From Pseudomonas sp. (GTDB lineage Bacteria > Pseudomonadota > Gammaproteobacteria > Pseudomonadales > Pseudomonadaceae): a stretch of 64,000 bases of DNA. The translations under genes and the position numbers were made by a program. The stretch lies in contig NZ_JAUYNT010000009.1 in assembly GCF_030698175.1 (NCBI RefSeq), forward strand, positions 31,489 through 95,488, in the 5' to 3' direction. The first letter of the stretch is position 1. Every line of letters begins with the position of its first letter. Below the pieces are notes generated by a model. That model worked only from the letters and a program-made list of their open reading frames with translations, made no database searches and was not told the DNA's origin. This document shows, in pieces, positions 8,753 through 17,302 of this stretch.

Positions 8753-9232
8753 TCACGCGACCTGGCTGAGTTTGCCCACGCAGCTTATCCAGGCATTCAG
8801 AAAATCGCGCGACTGCCCTTGGGGCTGAAACACTTGCCGCCAAATCTGCCCCAGACCCAGAAGGTCATGGCTGTCGGGCAGTTTGCTGCCGGCGGCTTCG
8901 ATCAGCATCCAGGCGATAGCGGTGGAGTAACGCAGGTTCACCGTCAGCTCCAGGTGCGGGGCGGTTAGAAACGCATGCTGGCTGGCTAAACCGCGAATCT
9001 TACTGGCTAGGTCTGGGTCGAGGGCCAGATGTTGATCCCAAATTTGCTGATGGCGCTGTTCGGCGATGCGGTACAGGCCGTGGCCGCGGCGGTCGGTGAG
9101 CACTGCGCCGAGGGCCGATTGACAGGCGGCGACCCCGAGTAGCAAAGCTTCTGCGCTGGGGGAGTGGCGGCCCAAGTAAACCAAGGTGGGACGGATCACA
9201 TGTTGGCGTAAATCGCTGGCGGCAATACCCAT
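8753..9232 (-). CDS. lysozyme/transglycosylase-like protein of phage-structural type, catalytic Glu apparently lost
   Basis: A 159-residue protein. The N-terminal pattern (DLRQHVIRPTLVYLG, then SAEALLLGVAACQSALG, then a long helical part ending in LNAWISCVG) resembles phage-derived lysozyme-like proteins found in Pseudomonas genomes, in which AAQES supplies the catalytic glutamate. Here the same place reads AACQS, so the glutamate appears to be replaced by glutamine and the protein may not cut peptidoglycan. ATG 9232 has GAGGG upstream; the frame stays open for another 186 bases 5' but with atypical composition. The family call is from memory and needs a profile search. Confidence 0.5.
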   Translation of the reverse strand: MGIAASDLRQHVIRPTLVYLGRHSPSAEALLLGVAACQSALGAVLTDRRGHGLYRIAEQRHQQIWDQHLALDPDLASKIRGLASQHAFLTAPHLELTVNLRYSTAIAWMLIEAAGSKLPDSHDLLGLGQIWRQVFQPQGQSRDFLNAWISCVGKLSQVA

Positions 9233-9445
9233 AAATCCCTCGTAAAAGGTAACCGGCGGGCCTGACACATAAAAGCGAGTAAACCGAGTTGTAACTAAAG
9301 GCCGAACCGGAAGCGGCGTTAGCCGCATAAGTTCGAGTGTAGTACCAAGAGTTATTCGTAAAAGGCTGTTTTTAAACTGTTTTAGGCTTTTGCTTATTGT
9401 GTATATAACTCGTGGCACTAAAGCGCCACGGATTATATGCAGCTG

Positions 9446-10303
9446 TTACTGATCGCCAAGGGCGACGGGGCGTTGCGGGTCGGTGATCCATTCGCTCCAG
9501 GAACCGGCATACAGCGGCGCCAAGGGATAACCGCCTAAACACAGGGCAAACAGGTTGTGACAGGCCGTCACCCCTGAGCCGCAGTAGGCCACCAGTCCGC
9601 TGGCCGGCCGGCTGCCCAGTTGCGCGGCAAAGCGCTGCTGGAGCTGGGCAGTCGGCAGGAAGCGGCCATTGCCATCCAGATTGTCGGTAAATACCGCGCA
9701 TTGTGCGCCGGGAATATGCCCGGCCACCGGATCCAGCGGCTCCACCTCGCCGCGAAAACGCGGCAAGGCGCGGGCATCCAGCAAACACAGTTGCGGGTCG
9801 CCCAGGCGTTGCTGCAGTTGCGCGGCAGTCAGCAGCAATTGCGGGTCGGGCTGACCGCTGAAGTTGCCGGCGGCCGGTGTGCTGGCCGTGTTGGTCAGGT
9901 TTAACCCAGCCTCGCGCCAGGCCTTCAAGCCACCATCAAGCAAAAATACTCCGTCGCGCTTGCCCAGCCAGGCCAGCAACCACCAGGCCCGTGCCGCGAA
10001 TGCGCCGGGGCCGTCGTCATACAGCACTATGTCGCTGTCATTGTTGACGCCCCAGGCCCGCAGCCGCTCGATCAACTTGATCGACTCCGGCAGCGGGTGC
10101 CGGCCGGTGCGGCCTTTTTGCACGGTGCCTGAGAGGTCGCTCTCCAAGTCGGCAAACTGCGCCCCAGGGATATGCCCCTCGCCATAGCTGCGCTGGCCGT
10201 AGGCCGGGTCGTCGAGGGCGAAGCGGCAATCGAGCAGCACCAGCTTGGGCTGCGCCTGGCGCGCGTGCAGTTGTGCAGGGCTAAGCAGTTGGGCGAGTGA
10301 CAT
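9446..10303 (-). CDS. sseA: 3-mercaptopyruvate/thiosulfate sulfurtransferase, two-domain rhodanese
   Basis: A 285-residue tandem rhodanese. The inactive N-terminal domain (residues 8-125) has the DCRF and GHIPGA signatures; the C-terminal domain has LLDARALPRFRGEVE, GHIPGA and the active-site loop CGSGVTA with Cys241. A CGSGVTA loop is typical of 3-mercaptopyruvate sulfurtransferases, which move sulfur to thiols or cyanide. The start ATG 10303 has GGAG upstream. It stands alone on the minus strand with 213 bases downstream before the next gene; a short CGTGGC/GCCACG hairpin at 9411-9430 has no T-run. Confidence 0.92.
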   Translation of the reverse strand: MSLAQLLSPAQLHARQAQPKLVLLDCRFALDDPAYGQRSYGEGHIPGAQFADLESDLSGTVQKGRTGRHPLPESIKLIERLRAWGVNNDSDIVLYDDGPGAFAARAWWLLAWLGKRDGVFLLDGGLKAWREAGLNLTNTASTPAAGNFSGQPDPQLLLTAAQLQQRLGDPQLCLLDARALPRFRGEVEPLDPVAGHIPGAQCAVFTDNLDGNGRFLPTAQLQQRFAAQLGSRPASGLVAYCGSGVTACHNLFALCLGGYPLAPLYAGSWSEWITDPQRPVALGDQ

Positions 10304-10364
10304 GGCAGGCTCCGTGCGTTATTAACAGTGCAAAAAACAGCGGCAGGCGCTTGATTAACGCGGC

Positions 10365-11426
10365 TTACTTGATTTTCAGCTTGCCGATACGGTCGTTATT
10401 TAGGCTGCCCAGGTACAGCCAATCACCCACGGGTTTCGCCGAGGTGATCATGCGCAGGTGTTCGCCACTGCTGTCGTGCAGGCTGCGGATGATTTCGCCG
10501 TTTTCGTTGATGGCCAGCACCAGGCCATATTTCTGCGGCTTGGGCCACAGGGCCCGTGGCAGTTTGGCCAGCAGGGCCTTGGCCCAGGGTTTACGGTGCA
10601 GCACATCGGTGTCGGCCAGACGCGGGGTGGGCAACGCCACCCAGAAAGTGCCGGCGCGATCACCTTGCAAGTTGTCGGGCAGGCCGACCAGATTGTCGAT
10701 AAAGATGTCGTGTTGACCGGCTTTTTCACCCTTTAGCCAGTAGCGCGCGATGCGGTAACGGTAGGTTTCGTTGACCAGTACAAAGTCCTCATTGGCCGAC
10801 AGCGCCACGCCATTGGCAAAGTACAGGTCTTTGAGCAGCAGTTCGGTTTTGCCGGTAGCCGGGTCGTAACGCAGCAGCCGGCCATGGGGGCGGGCTTCGA
10901 GCAGGTCGAGCAGGTAGTCGGGCTGCTCGAATTTGTCCGAGGCGTCGGTGAAGTAAATACGCCCGTCGCTGGCGATGTCCAGGTCGTCGGTAAAGCGAAA
11001 ATGCACGCCTTCGGCTTCGGTGCTGAGCACGCGAATCTGCCCCTGCGGGTCGATGCTCAGCAAGCCTTTAAAGGCGTCGGCGACGATCAAATTACCTTTA
11101 GCGTCAAAGTCCATGCCCAGCGGCCGGCCCTGGGTGTCGGCGAAGGTTGCCACTGTGCCATCGCTGCCAATGCGTACTATTTTGCCGTTATGCAGACCGG
11201 TATAGGCCCGGCCCTGGGCATCCACCGCGGTGTCTTCCGGGCCGTCCAGTTTGCCTTGGGCGAGCAGTTCAGCGCCTTGCAGATCGTTGTTAACCGCCAG
11301 CACCCCGCTCATGGCCGGCGCTACAGGCGCGTCCCAGGCCACGGGATCGATTGGGCTGGGGGCGAGAATCAGGTAACCGGTAGCAGCGGTGATCAAGAGG
11401 GCGATAAGGCCCAGCAGCTTCTTCAT
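10365..11426 (-). CDS. SMP-30/gluconolactonase/strictosidine synthase-like six-bladed beta-propeller protein
   Basis: A 353-residue protein with an N-terminal hydrophobic anchor or signal (residues 4-24) and then a beta-propeller. Blade motifs include LDGPEDTAVDAQGRAYTG, GRPLGMDFDAKGNLIVADA, FTDDLDIASDGRIYFTDAS and FANGVALSANEDFVLVNET, which fit the SMP-30/strictosidine-synthase-like superfamily. Members bind a metal in the centre and hydrolyse lactones or similar esters; the substrate here is unknown. It is probably anchored facing the periplasm. AAGGAA precedes the ATG at 11426. Confidence 0.82.
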   Translation of the reverse strand: MKKLLGLIALLITAATGYLILAPSPIDPVAWDAPVAPAMSGVLAVNNDLQGAELLAQGKLDGPEDTAVDAQGRAYTGLHNGKIVRIGSDGTVATFADTQGRPLGMDFDAKGNLIVADAFKGLLSIDPQGQIRVLSTEAEGVHFRFTDDLDIASDGRIYFTDASDKFEQPDYLLDLLEARPHGRLLRYDPATGKTELLLKDLYFANGVALSANEDFVLVNETYRYRIARYWLKGEKAGQHDIFIDNLVGLPDNLQGDRAGTFWVALPTPRLADTDVLHRKPWAKALLAKLPRALWPKPQKYGLVLAINENGEIIRSLHDSSGEHLRMITSAKPVGDWLYLGSLNNDRIGKLKIK

Positions 11427-11596
11427 GGCATTCCTTTGATTAGTCTGAGCGCGAGTGGACGCAGCGCAGGCAGGATAAAACTGAGTGCACCACCCGGCAA
11501 GCCGTGAATGCCCGGCTATGGTCGCTGGCGATATATACTGCCCGGCATTGTTAAGGCCGGCAGCAATAATGGCCGCCGTTTATAAGGAAGAGTTGC

Positions 11597-12724
11597 ATGG
11601 CCATTGATATTCATTGGATTCGCGATGACGCGAGCCTGGCGCTGTATTGCGCCGAGTGGCAAGACTTGCCCTTTGTGGCCCTGGACACCGAGTTTATGCG
11701 GGTCGATACCTTCTACCCGCTGGCCGGCTTGGTGCAGGTCGGTGACGGTAGCAGTGCTTATTTGATCGATCCGCTGCTGATCAATAACTGGCAACCCTTT
11801 GCTGCCCTGCTGGAGAACCCAGCGGTGATCAAGGTGGTGCATGCCTGCAGTGAAGACCTCGAGGTGCTGCTGCGCCTGACCGGCAGCATGCCTGCGCCGT
11901 TGTTTGATACCCAGTTGGCGGCGGCTTATCTGAACATGGGCTTTTCCATGGGCTATTCGCGGCTGGTGCTAGCGGTGTTGGGGCTTGATCTGCCCAAGGG
12001 CGAAACCCGCTCCGACTGGCTGCAGCGGCCCCTAAGCGATACACAAATCAGCTACGCCGCCGAAGATGCGGTGCACCTGGCCGAGGTCTATCGCGTGCTG
12101 GCAGCGAAACTCTCGGCGGAAAAAACCGCCAGGGTGCTGGAAGATGGCGCCGAGCTGGTCAGCAATATGCACCGCGAGGTGTTGCCCGAGGAGGCCTATC
12201 GCGAGGCCAAACTGGCCTGGAAGCTGACCCCAGCGCAGCTGGCCGTGCTGCGTGAGCTGTGCGCCTGGCGTGAGCGTGAGGCGCGGGCCCGCAACAAGCC
12301 GCGCAATCACATTTTGCGCGATCACACTCTGTGGCCGTTGGCGCGCACCCAACCGGATAACTTGACCAGCTTGTCGCGCATTGAAGAGATGCACCCGCGC
12401 ACCGTGCGCCACGATGGTGAAACCCTGCTGCAGCTGATTAAACAGGCCGCCGCACTGCCTGAGGCCGAGTGGCCGCCAGTGGTGCCCGAGCCGTTGCCGA
12501 TGGAAGCCACGGCGCTGCTGAAAAAACTGCGCGCCTTTGGCATGCGTGAAGCCGAGCGCCTGGACATGGCGCAAGAGCTGATGCTGCGCAAGAAAACCCT
12601 GGATGCCTTATTGAAAACCGGCTTTCCGAACGGCCCTTATCAACTGCCGGATGCCCTGCGTGGCTGGCGGCGCGAGTTAATGGGCCAGGCATTGCTGAAG
12701 TTGTTAGCCGAGGAAACTGCATGA
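11597..12724 (+). CDS. rnd: ribonuclease D
   Basis: A 375-residue 3'-5' exoribonuclease that trims tRNA precursors. The DEDD exonuclease domain fills the first half, with the metal-binding Asp and Glu in [15 protein letters not shown] and further acidic sites in [12 protein letters not shown] and [14 protein letters not shown]. An HRDC domain follows (about residues 205-290, [23 protein letters not shown]). AGGAAGAG lies before the ATG at 11597. Its stop overlaps the start of ycgL by 4 bases, an order common in Pseudomonas. Confidence 0.95.
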   Translation: MAIDIHWIRDDASLALYCAEWQDLPFVALDTEFMRVDTFYPLAGLVQVGDGSSAYLIDPLLINNWQPFAALLENPAVIKVVHACSEDLEVLLRLTGSMPAPLFDTQLAAAYLNMGFSMGYSRLVLAVLGLDLPKGETRSDWLQRPLSDTQISYAAEDAVHLAEVYRVLAAKLSAEKTARVLEDGAELVSNMHREVLPEEAYREAKLAWKLTPAQLAVLRELCAWREREARARNKPRNHILRDHTLWPLARTQPDNLTSLSRIEEMHPRTVRHDGETLLQLIKQAAALPEAEWPPVVPEPLPMEATALLKKLRAFGMREAERLDMAQELMLRKKTLDALLKTGFPNGPYQLPDALRGWRRELMGQALLKLLAEETA

Positions 12725-13014
12725 AACGTATCTGCTCCATCTACAAAAGCCCGCGCAAGAACGAGATGTACCTCTATGTCGAGCGCAGCGAGGCGCTTAA
12801 GCGCGTACCGGAAAGCCTGTTAGTGGCGTTCGGCCCGCCGATTCATACCTTCGATTTGGTCCTGACGCCTGAGCGTCAACTGGCCCGCGAAGACATCACG
12901 CTGGTGTTGGCCAACCTGGAGAAACAGGGCTATCACCTGCAAATGCCGCCGGCCGAAGACGAGTACATCGAGCATCTGCCCGAAGAGCTGTTGCGTCGCA
13001 ACGACCCGATGTAA
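12721..13014 (+). CDS. ycgL: YcgL domain protein
   Basis: A 97-residue YcgL-domain protein ([18 protein letters not shown] near the start, [18 protein letters not shown] in the middle, [16 protein letters not shown] C-terminus). The function is not established; the family is a small alpha/beta fold that often sits next to rnd or the min genes. The start overlaps the rnd stop (ATGA), so the two are translated together. Confidence 0.93.
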   Translation: MKRICSIYKSPRKNEMYLYVERSEALKRVPESLLVAFGPPIHTFDLVLTPERQLAREDITLVLANLEKQGYHLQMPPAEDEYIEHLPEELLRRNDPM

Positions 13015-13090
13015 GCCACACGCCGCTGCGTGGCCGGGTCGTGCTTGCGCGCGGTTAGCCGGCCGTTCGGCATCCCCGCCTTGGCCGGCT

Positions 13091-13124
13091 AAGGCCGGCA
13101 AGCTAGACTGCCGGCCTTTTGTTT
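13091..13124 (+). terminator. Rho-independent terminator after rnd-ycgL
   Basis: AAGGCCGGCA (13091-13100) pairs perfectly with TGCCGGCCTT (13109-13118) around an 8-base loop, followed by TTGTTT. It ends the rnd-ycgL unit just 17 bases before the ycgN start. Confidence 0.8.
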
Positions 13125-13140
13125 AGCTCAGTGTTTGCTC

Positions 13141-13590
13141 ATGACCGCCACAGTCCAACCCTTCTGGAAACGTAAAAGCCTGACTCAGCTGGACAGCCAA
13201 GAGTGGGAGTCGCTCTGTGATGGCTGTGGTTTGTGCTGCCTGCAAAAGCTCGAAGATGAGGACGATGGCAGCGTTTACTACACCCGCATCGCCTGCAAAC
13301 TGCTCGATCTGACCAGCTGCCGTTGCACCGACTACCCTAATAGACGCAAGTTTGTTCCCGACTGTATTCAGTTGACGCCAGCGGCAGCCGATCAATTCCA
13401 GTGGCTGCCGGCAACCTGCGCCTATCGTTTGGTGTCCGAGGGCCGCGACTTGCCCGCTTGGCATTATTTAGTCAGCGGCGACGTGGATGCGGTGCACCGC
13501 GAGCGCATCTCGCAATCCGGGCGCATGCTCAGCGAGAACAGCGTGGCCGAGGATGACTGGGAGGATTACCTGATTTTTCGCTCCGGTTAG
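13141..13590 (+). CDS. ycgN: YcgN family cysteine-cluster protein
   Basis: A 149-residue YcgN protein with a conserved cysteine cluster: [18 protein letters not shown] near the N-terminus, [17 protein letters not shown], and a later Cys in VPDCIQLTP. The cysteines suggest an Fe-S or zinc site (UPF0153/CxxCxxCC family), but the role is unknown. The ATG at 13141 fits the family start ([13 protein letters not shown]); there is no strong ribosome site, and a TTG two codons upstream is in frame. It follows ycgL, but a good terminator separates them. Confidence 0.93.
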   Translation: MTATVQPFWKRKSLTQLDSQEWESLCDGCGLCCLQKLEDEDDGSVYYTRIACKLLDLTSCRCTDYPNRRKFVPDCIQLTPAAADQFQWLPATCAYRLVSEGRDLPAWHYLVSGDVDAVHRERISQSGRMLSENSVAEDDWEDYLIFRSG

Positions 13591-13676
13591 TCAGGCCGCG
13601 TGAAAACTACTGCGCTCGGTTATGCGGCGTTAAAAACAGGCATAACCTTCGCTCGCTACGTTTTCACACGACCTGA
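13591..13676. repeat. short, internally deleted copy of the 144-148 bp inverted-end repeat
   Basis: The outer arms CAGGCCGCGTGAAAAC and GTTTTCACACGACCTG match the ends of the full copy at 23859-24002, and the CGCTCGGTTATGCGGCGTTA segment is shared as well. The central part, including GTTTACGTG, is missing, so the element is 86 bases long. It starts directly at the ycgN stop. Confidence 0.75.
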
Positions 13677-13756
13677 AACGTTGGATGTTTTGCCGTTAGC
13701 TGGCCTGTGCCGGCTCGACCGGCAGCAAGTTGCACTGCCAATAAGGATTCTGCCTC

Positions 13757-15004
13757 ATGTTTATCGGTATACGCCTGCGTTTGGCAGCCTGCCTGCTGCT
13801 ACTGAGCACGCCAGGGTTGGCGGCTAAAAAAGTCGACCTGGATTATCAGCTGCGGTTTTTACCGGCCAGCGCCGAGGCCGAAGTACAACTGACCCTGGCC
13901 AAGGGCGAATTGGTGCAGAGCGTTAAATTTTATCTGCCCAAGGCTGAGCACTATGTGGCCTTTAAGGCCGACGGTCAGTGGACTGAGGACGGCCGGGGGC
14001 ACGCCACCTGGACCCCCGCCAGCGGCAAAGCCAGCCTCAGCTATCGGGTGCGGATCAATCAGCTCGAGCCCTCCGGGGCCTACTCGGCGCTGATTACCGC
14101 GGATTGGGCGCTACTGCGAGGCGATGATCTGGTGCCCGCCGCCGACGTAGTGTTGTATGACAAAGTCGAGCTGGTTTCACGCCTGCAAGTGGAGCTGCCC
14201 AAAGGCTGGAAAAGCGTCGAGAGCGGCTGGCCGCGCATCGGTCCGAACCGCTTTCGGATCGACAACCCCGCGCAGTCCTTTGATCGGCCGACCGGTTGGA
14301 TCTTGGCCGGCAAGATGGGTACGCGGCGTACGCGTTTAGGCGAAACCGATGTCACCATCGCCGCCCCCATCGGCTCGGGCATGCGCCGCATGGATACCTT
14401 GACCCTGCTGACCTTCGTGTGGCCGCACGCGCAAGCGGTGTTCCCCCGTGATCCGCGCAAGCTGCTGGTGGTGGGTGCCGGCGATCCCATGTGGCGCGGC
14501 GCCTTGTCGGGCCCCAACTCGCTGTTTATGCATGCCGAGCGGCCGCTGGTGAGTGAGAACGGCACCAGCTCCTTGATCCATGAGTTGGTGCATGTGCTCA
14601 GCGGCATTCGCGACACCGATGCCAGTGACTGGATCAGCGAAGGCATCGCCGAGTACTACGCCATCGAATTACTGCGTCGCGCCGGCGGCATGAGCGAGGA
14701 GCGCTACCAGCAGGTGCGCAAGAAACTCACCCTCTGGAGCAGTAAGGTCAACAACCTGCGTGGCGAACATGCCACCGGCGCGGTCACGGCGCGGGCGGTG
14801 GTATTGCTGCAGGAACTGGACCTGGAAATCCGCCAGCGCAGCGCCGGTAAGCATTCCCTGGATGACGTGGCCCAAGGCTTGATGCGCATGGACAGGGTCA
14901 ATACCGAGAGTTTCATCGAGCTTAGCGAGAGCCTGATCGGCAAGCCGTCAAAGGTGCTCGACAGCAAGTTGCTGCGCCTGCCTAAAGCCAAGCCGGCGGC
15001 TTAA
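13757..15004 (+). CDS. secreted M61-like gluzincin metallopeptidase
   Basis: A 415-residue protein with a signal peptide (cleavage likely after PGLAA, about residue 23). The first half is beta-rich, as in the N-terminal domain of M61 glycyl aminopeptidases. The catalytic part has HELVH (residues 275-279) and SEGIAEYYA with Glu295 as the third zinc ligand, a gluzincin layout with a 15-residue gap. It lacks the C-terminal PDZ domain usual in M61, so it is a shorter variant. AAGGATT lies before the ATG at 13757. It stands alone between repeat-filled gaps. The substrate is unknown; the periplasmic location is inferred from the signal peptide. Confidence 0.75.
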   Translation: MFIGIRLRLAACLLLLSTPGLAAKKVDLDYQLRFLPASAEAEVQLTLAKGELVQSVKFYLPKAEHYVAFKADGQWTEDGRGHATWTPASGKASLSYRVRINQLEPSGAYSALITADWALLRGDDLVPAADVVLYDKVELVSRLQVELPKGWKSVESGWPRIGPNRFRIDNPAQSFDRPTGWILAGKMGTRRTRLGETDVTIAAPIGSGMRRMDTLTLLTFVWPHAQAVFPRDPRKLLVVGAGDPMWRGALSGPNSLFMHAERPLVSENGTSSLIHELVHVLSGIRDTDASDWISEGIAEYYAIELLRRAGGMSEERYQQVRKKLTLWSSKVNNLRGEHATGAVTARAVVLLQELDLEIRQRSAGKHSLDDVAQGLMRMDRVNTESFIELSESLIGKPSKVLDSKLLRLPKAKPAA

Positions 15005-15019
15005 AATAGGCTTTGTTTT

Positions 15020-15336
15020 GGCTATGTGCCCGTTACGTGTTGCACACAGCTTTTGTAGGGTGGGTTAGGCCGCGCCCGCTCCCGGCGGGCTTGCGGCATT
15101 TACCCCATCCATGGGGATTGCGCGAACCACGGCCTGCCAACAACACAAAACCCGACCGCGCCGTAACCCACCATGGCGCTCGACCGGCAAACCGCATGGT
15201 GGGTTACGCGGCGCCCGGCTTGCGCGGTGGTGCAAACAACCACCGCCCGCGCCGCTAACCCACCCTACGAATTACCGCGCACCAGGTATCGCCTAACAGG
15301 CCCACACACACCTCAACACATAACTGGGGCGGAGCC
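15020..15336. repeat. nested inverted repeat (outer GGCTATGT..., inner GTAGGGTGGGTTAG...)
   Basis: The outer arms begin GGCTATGTGCCCGTTACGTG at 15020 and end with the imperfect inverse CACATAACTGGGGCGGAGCC at 15336. Inside, GTAGGGTGGGTTAG (15055-15068) is mirrored by CTAACCCACCCTAC (15255-15268). The element fills almost the whole 346-base gap between the M61-like gene and the methyltransferase gene; no gene is supported in it. A sister element lies at 51314-51537 and a one-sided one at 26745-26804. Confidence 0.75.
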
Positions 15337-15350
15337 TTTGTTTTACCCAG

Positions 15351-15824
15351 TCAGGGCGCAAACTTGGGCCCGGACTTGGTGTTCAGGCCTTTGGCCAAAC
15401 GGTCGTAGAGCACCACGTTGACGGTGGCCGCCAGGTTCATGCAGCCGTTGGTGGGGATGTAGATCACGTCTTCGCACCAGTCCAGCACCTCTTTGCCGAG
15501 GGAGCCGTCTTCCGGGCCGAAGATATACAGGGCGCGATCCGGGTGGGTGTATTCCGGCAGCGGCCGGGCGCCTTCGACCATTTCCACCGCCACCGGCGTG
15601 CAGCCCAGTGGCAGGATTTTTTGCAGGTCATCGATGCCGATCAGCGGAATATCCTGATGGACCTTCTTGGTGTCGGTGATGAAGTCTTGCGCGCGGTCAT
15701 AGCGGGTGCCGGTGTAGAACACCGAGTTCACTCCGTAGCAACCGGCGGCGCGCATTACCGAGCCGACATTGGCCGGTGACTTGGGGTTGAATAAACCGAT
15801 GCAGCTGTAGCGTCTGTTGGCCAC
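15351..15824 (-). CDS. SpoU-family (TrmH/TrmL-like) RNA 2'-O-methyltransferase
   Basis: A 157-residue SPOUT methyltransferase. The SpoU signatures are NPKSPANVGSVMRAAGCYG (motif 1, with the conserved Asn and Arg), LYIFGPEDGSLGKEVLDWCE (motif 2) and YIPTNGCMNLAATVNVVLYD (motif 3, forming the SAM knot). The small size without an extra RNA-binding domain is like TrmL, which methylates wobble positions, but motif details do not settle the target RNA. The start is GTG 15824, followed by ANRRYSCIGLFNPKS. Confidence 0.88.
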   Translation of the reverse strand: MANRRYSCIGLFNPKSPANVGSVMRAAGCYGVNSVFYTGTRYDRAQDFITDTKKVHQDIPLIGIDDLQKILPLGCTPVAVEMVEGARPLPEYTHPDRALYIFGPEDGSLGKEVLDWCEDVIYIPTNGCMNLAATVNVVLYDRLAKGLNTKSGPKFAP

Positions 15825-15885
15825 GGGCGGGTGCTCTTAAAAAATGCTGATTAAACCGGCGTGGTTATGGCCGGCACGCAACCCC

Positions 15886-15964
15886 GTAGGATGCGGTTGA
15901 GTGCAACGATACCCATCAGGAAATGGCGATGGGTATCGGCGCTGCGCGTCTCAACCCATCCTAT
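15886..15964. repeat. inverted repeat of the GTAGGATG...GATGGGTATC family
   Basis: GTAGGATGCGGTTGAG with CGATACCCATC on the left is mirrored by GATGGGTATCG and CTCAACCCATCCTA on the right, forming a 79-base palindromic unit between two minus-strand genes. The same words form the inner part of the element at 51314-51537 and a half copy at 5747-5777. Confidence 0.75.
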
Positions 15965-15981
15965 GAGCTGCTGCCTGCGGC

Positions 15982-16353
15982 TTACTCTTTGCTTTTCAGC
16001 AACGCAGCCAGGTCGGCGAAAGCCTTGTGGGTCGATTTCGGCCCTTGGGGGCTGGCGGTCGAGCCTTCGGCGAAGTATTGCTGGTCGGTGTAGCGCGAGT
16101 GTTCGTTGTCGTGACAGAACAGGCAGAGCAGCTCCCAGTTGGAGCCGTCTTGCGGGTTGTTGTCATGGTTGTGATCGCGGTGGTGCACGGTCAGCTCGCT
16201 CAGGCGTTTGCCGGCAAACTCACGGCTGCAACGACCGCAGACGTGGGGGTACATTTTCAGCGCCTTGTCGCGGTAGCCGTCTTCGCGCGAACGCTGGGCC
16301 TCGGCGATGATGCGGTCGGTCTTGAGGGTCGCCGCAGATTTTTCCGTGCTCAT
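15982..16353 (-). CDS. yajD: YajD family HNH nuclease
   Basis: A 123-residue HNH protein. A zinc-ribbon-like pair of CxxC knuckles (CGRCSREF and CLFCHDNEH) brackets the HNH core ELTVHHRDHNHDNNPQDGSN, in which the catalytic His and metal ligands are intact. YajD homologues are widespread single-domain HNH proteins of unclear biological role; nuclease activity is inferred from the motif. AGGTGA precedes ATG 16353. Confidence 0.9.
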   Translation of the reverse strand: MSTEKSAATLKTDRIIAEAQRSREDGYRDKALKMYPHVCGRCSREFAGKRLSELTVHHRDHNHDNNPQDGSNWELLCLFCHDNEHSRYTDQQYFAEGSTASPQGPKSTHKAFADLAALLKSKE

Positions 16354-16462
16354 GCTGTCACCTGTTAAATCGTTTAATCATGGAATAAAGCTTAACGCTT
16401 TCGCGGTTATTGCCCAAGCGCCCCGGTGCTTGCTGGCGTCGCGGGTGCCGCTCGTGCCGCTG

Positions 16463-16498
16463 GCGGGTTACGCCGCTGCGCGGCTAACCCACCTTACG
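16463..16498. repeat. half copy of the GTAGGGTGGGTTAG repeat
   Basis: GCGGGTTACGCCGCTGCGCG followed by GCTAACCCACCTTACG resembles the right arm of the elements at 22759-22867 and 60398-60553. Its right end runs into the last codons of the spermidine synthase-like gene, so that gene's C-terminus may be supplied by the repeat. Confidence 0.55.
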
Positions 16499-17173
16499 CT
16501 TGGTGGCAATCCACAGGGTGTGTTTGGCGCCTTTGTTACCGTGGGCGTAGACCTGCACCTCTTCGACTTTGAAGTTGGCCTTGGCGACTTTCTCGGCAAA
16601 CTTGCGATCCGCCCCCGCCGACCACACCGCCAGAATGCCGCCCGGCCGCAGTGCCCGGTGACAGGCATGCAAGCCGGCCATGGAATACAGCCAACTGTTG
16701 CCTTTTTTGGTCAGGCCTTCGGGGCCGTTATCGACATCGAGCATGATCGAATCGAAACCCAGGGGCTCGGCGGGCAGCACATCGGCCACGTCCACCAGGC
16801 GGATCTCGCTGCGTGGGTCGAGCAGCGGGCGGCCGGATTTCTCCCCCAGCGGGCCGCGATTCCACTCGATTACCCCCGGCACCAGTTCGGCCACCACCAC
16901 CTGGCCATTCTTGCCGATGTGCTTGAGCGCCGAGGCCAGGGTAAAGCCCATGCCCAGGCCACCGATCAACACCCGCGGGCTGGGTCTGCCGGCGATGCGC
17001 TTGCAGGGGATTTCCGCCAGGGCGTCTTCCGAGCCGTGCATGCGGGTGTTCATCAACTGACCGCCATCGCCACCCTGGATTTTGATCACAAAGTCTTCGC
17101 CGTACTCGAACAGGCACAGGGCGCCGCCGTCATTGGGGATCGGGGCGGTATCGAGCAGGACAAAACGCTTCAT
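16484..17173 (-). CDS. spermidine synthase-like (SpeE-fold) methyltransferase
   Basis: A 229-residue Rossmann protein of the spermine/spermidine synthase superfamily. Motifs include LMNTRMHGSEDALAE, RVLIGGLGMGFTLASAL (nucleotide-binding loop), VVVAELVPGVIEWNRG and FDSIMLDVDNGPEGL with the acidic active-site residues. It is shorter than SpeE and lacks its N-terminal beta barrel, so the substrate is uncertain. ATG 17173 gives the family start KRFVLLDTAPIP; the frame continues upstream but the extra 37 residues look non-coding. The last codons overlap a repeat half copy. Confidence 0.82.
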   Translation of the reverse strand: MKRFVLLDTAPIPNDGGALCLFEYGEDFVIKIQGGDGGQLMNTRMHGSEDALAEIPCKRIAGRPSPRVLIGGLGMGFTLASALKHIGKNGQVVVAELVPGVIEWNRGPLGEKSGRPLLDPRSEIRLVDVADVLPAEPLGFDSIMLDVDNGPEGLTKKGNSWLYSMAGLHACHRALRPGGILAVWSAGADRKFAEKVAKANFKVEEVQVYAHGNKGAKHTLWIATKRKVG

Positions 17174-17269
17174 GGCGGTCTCGGGAAAATAGGAGGCGGG
17201 GGGGCACAAGGGCGGGCAGTCTACCTTGAATTGCCAGGGCGCCCACGGCCGGCCTGCATGGCTAGCTTT

Positions 17270-17293
17270 GGGCCTCGCTGGCACGCGAGGCCC
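17270..17293 (-). terminator. hairpin after ptrB
   Basis: GGGCCTCGC and GCGAGGCCC form a perfect 9-base stem with a TGGCAC loop, 9 bases past the ptrB stop. There is no T-run on the minus strand, so it may slow or protect transcripts more than end them. Confidence 0.4.
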
Positions 17294-17302
17294 GTCACGA
17301 CC

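Noticed and set aside
15013..15421. Several short plus-strand open frames
   Set aside because: They lie within the nested repeat and the end of the methyltransferase gene; their codons follow the repeat words.
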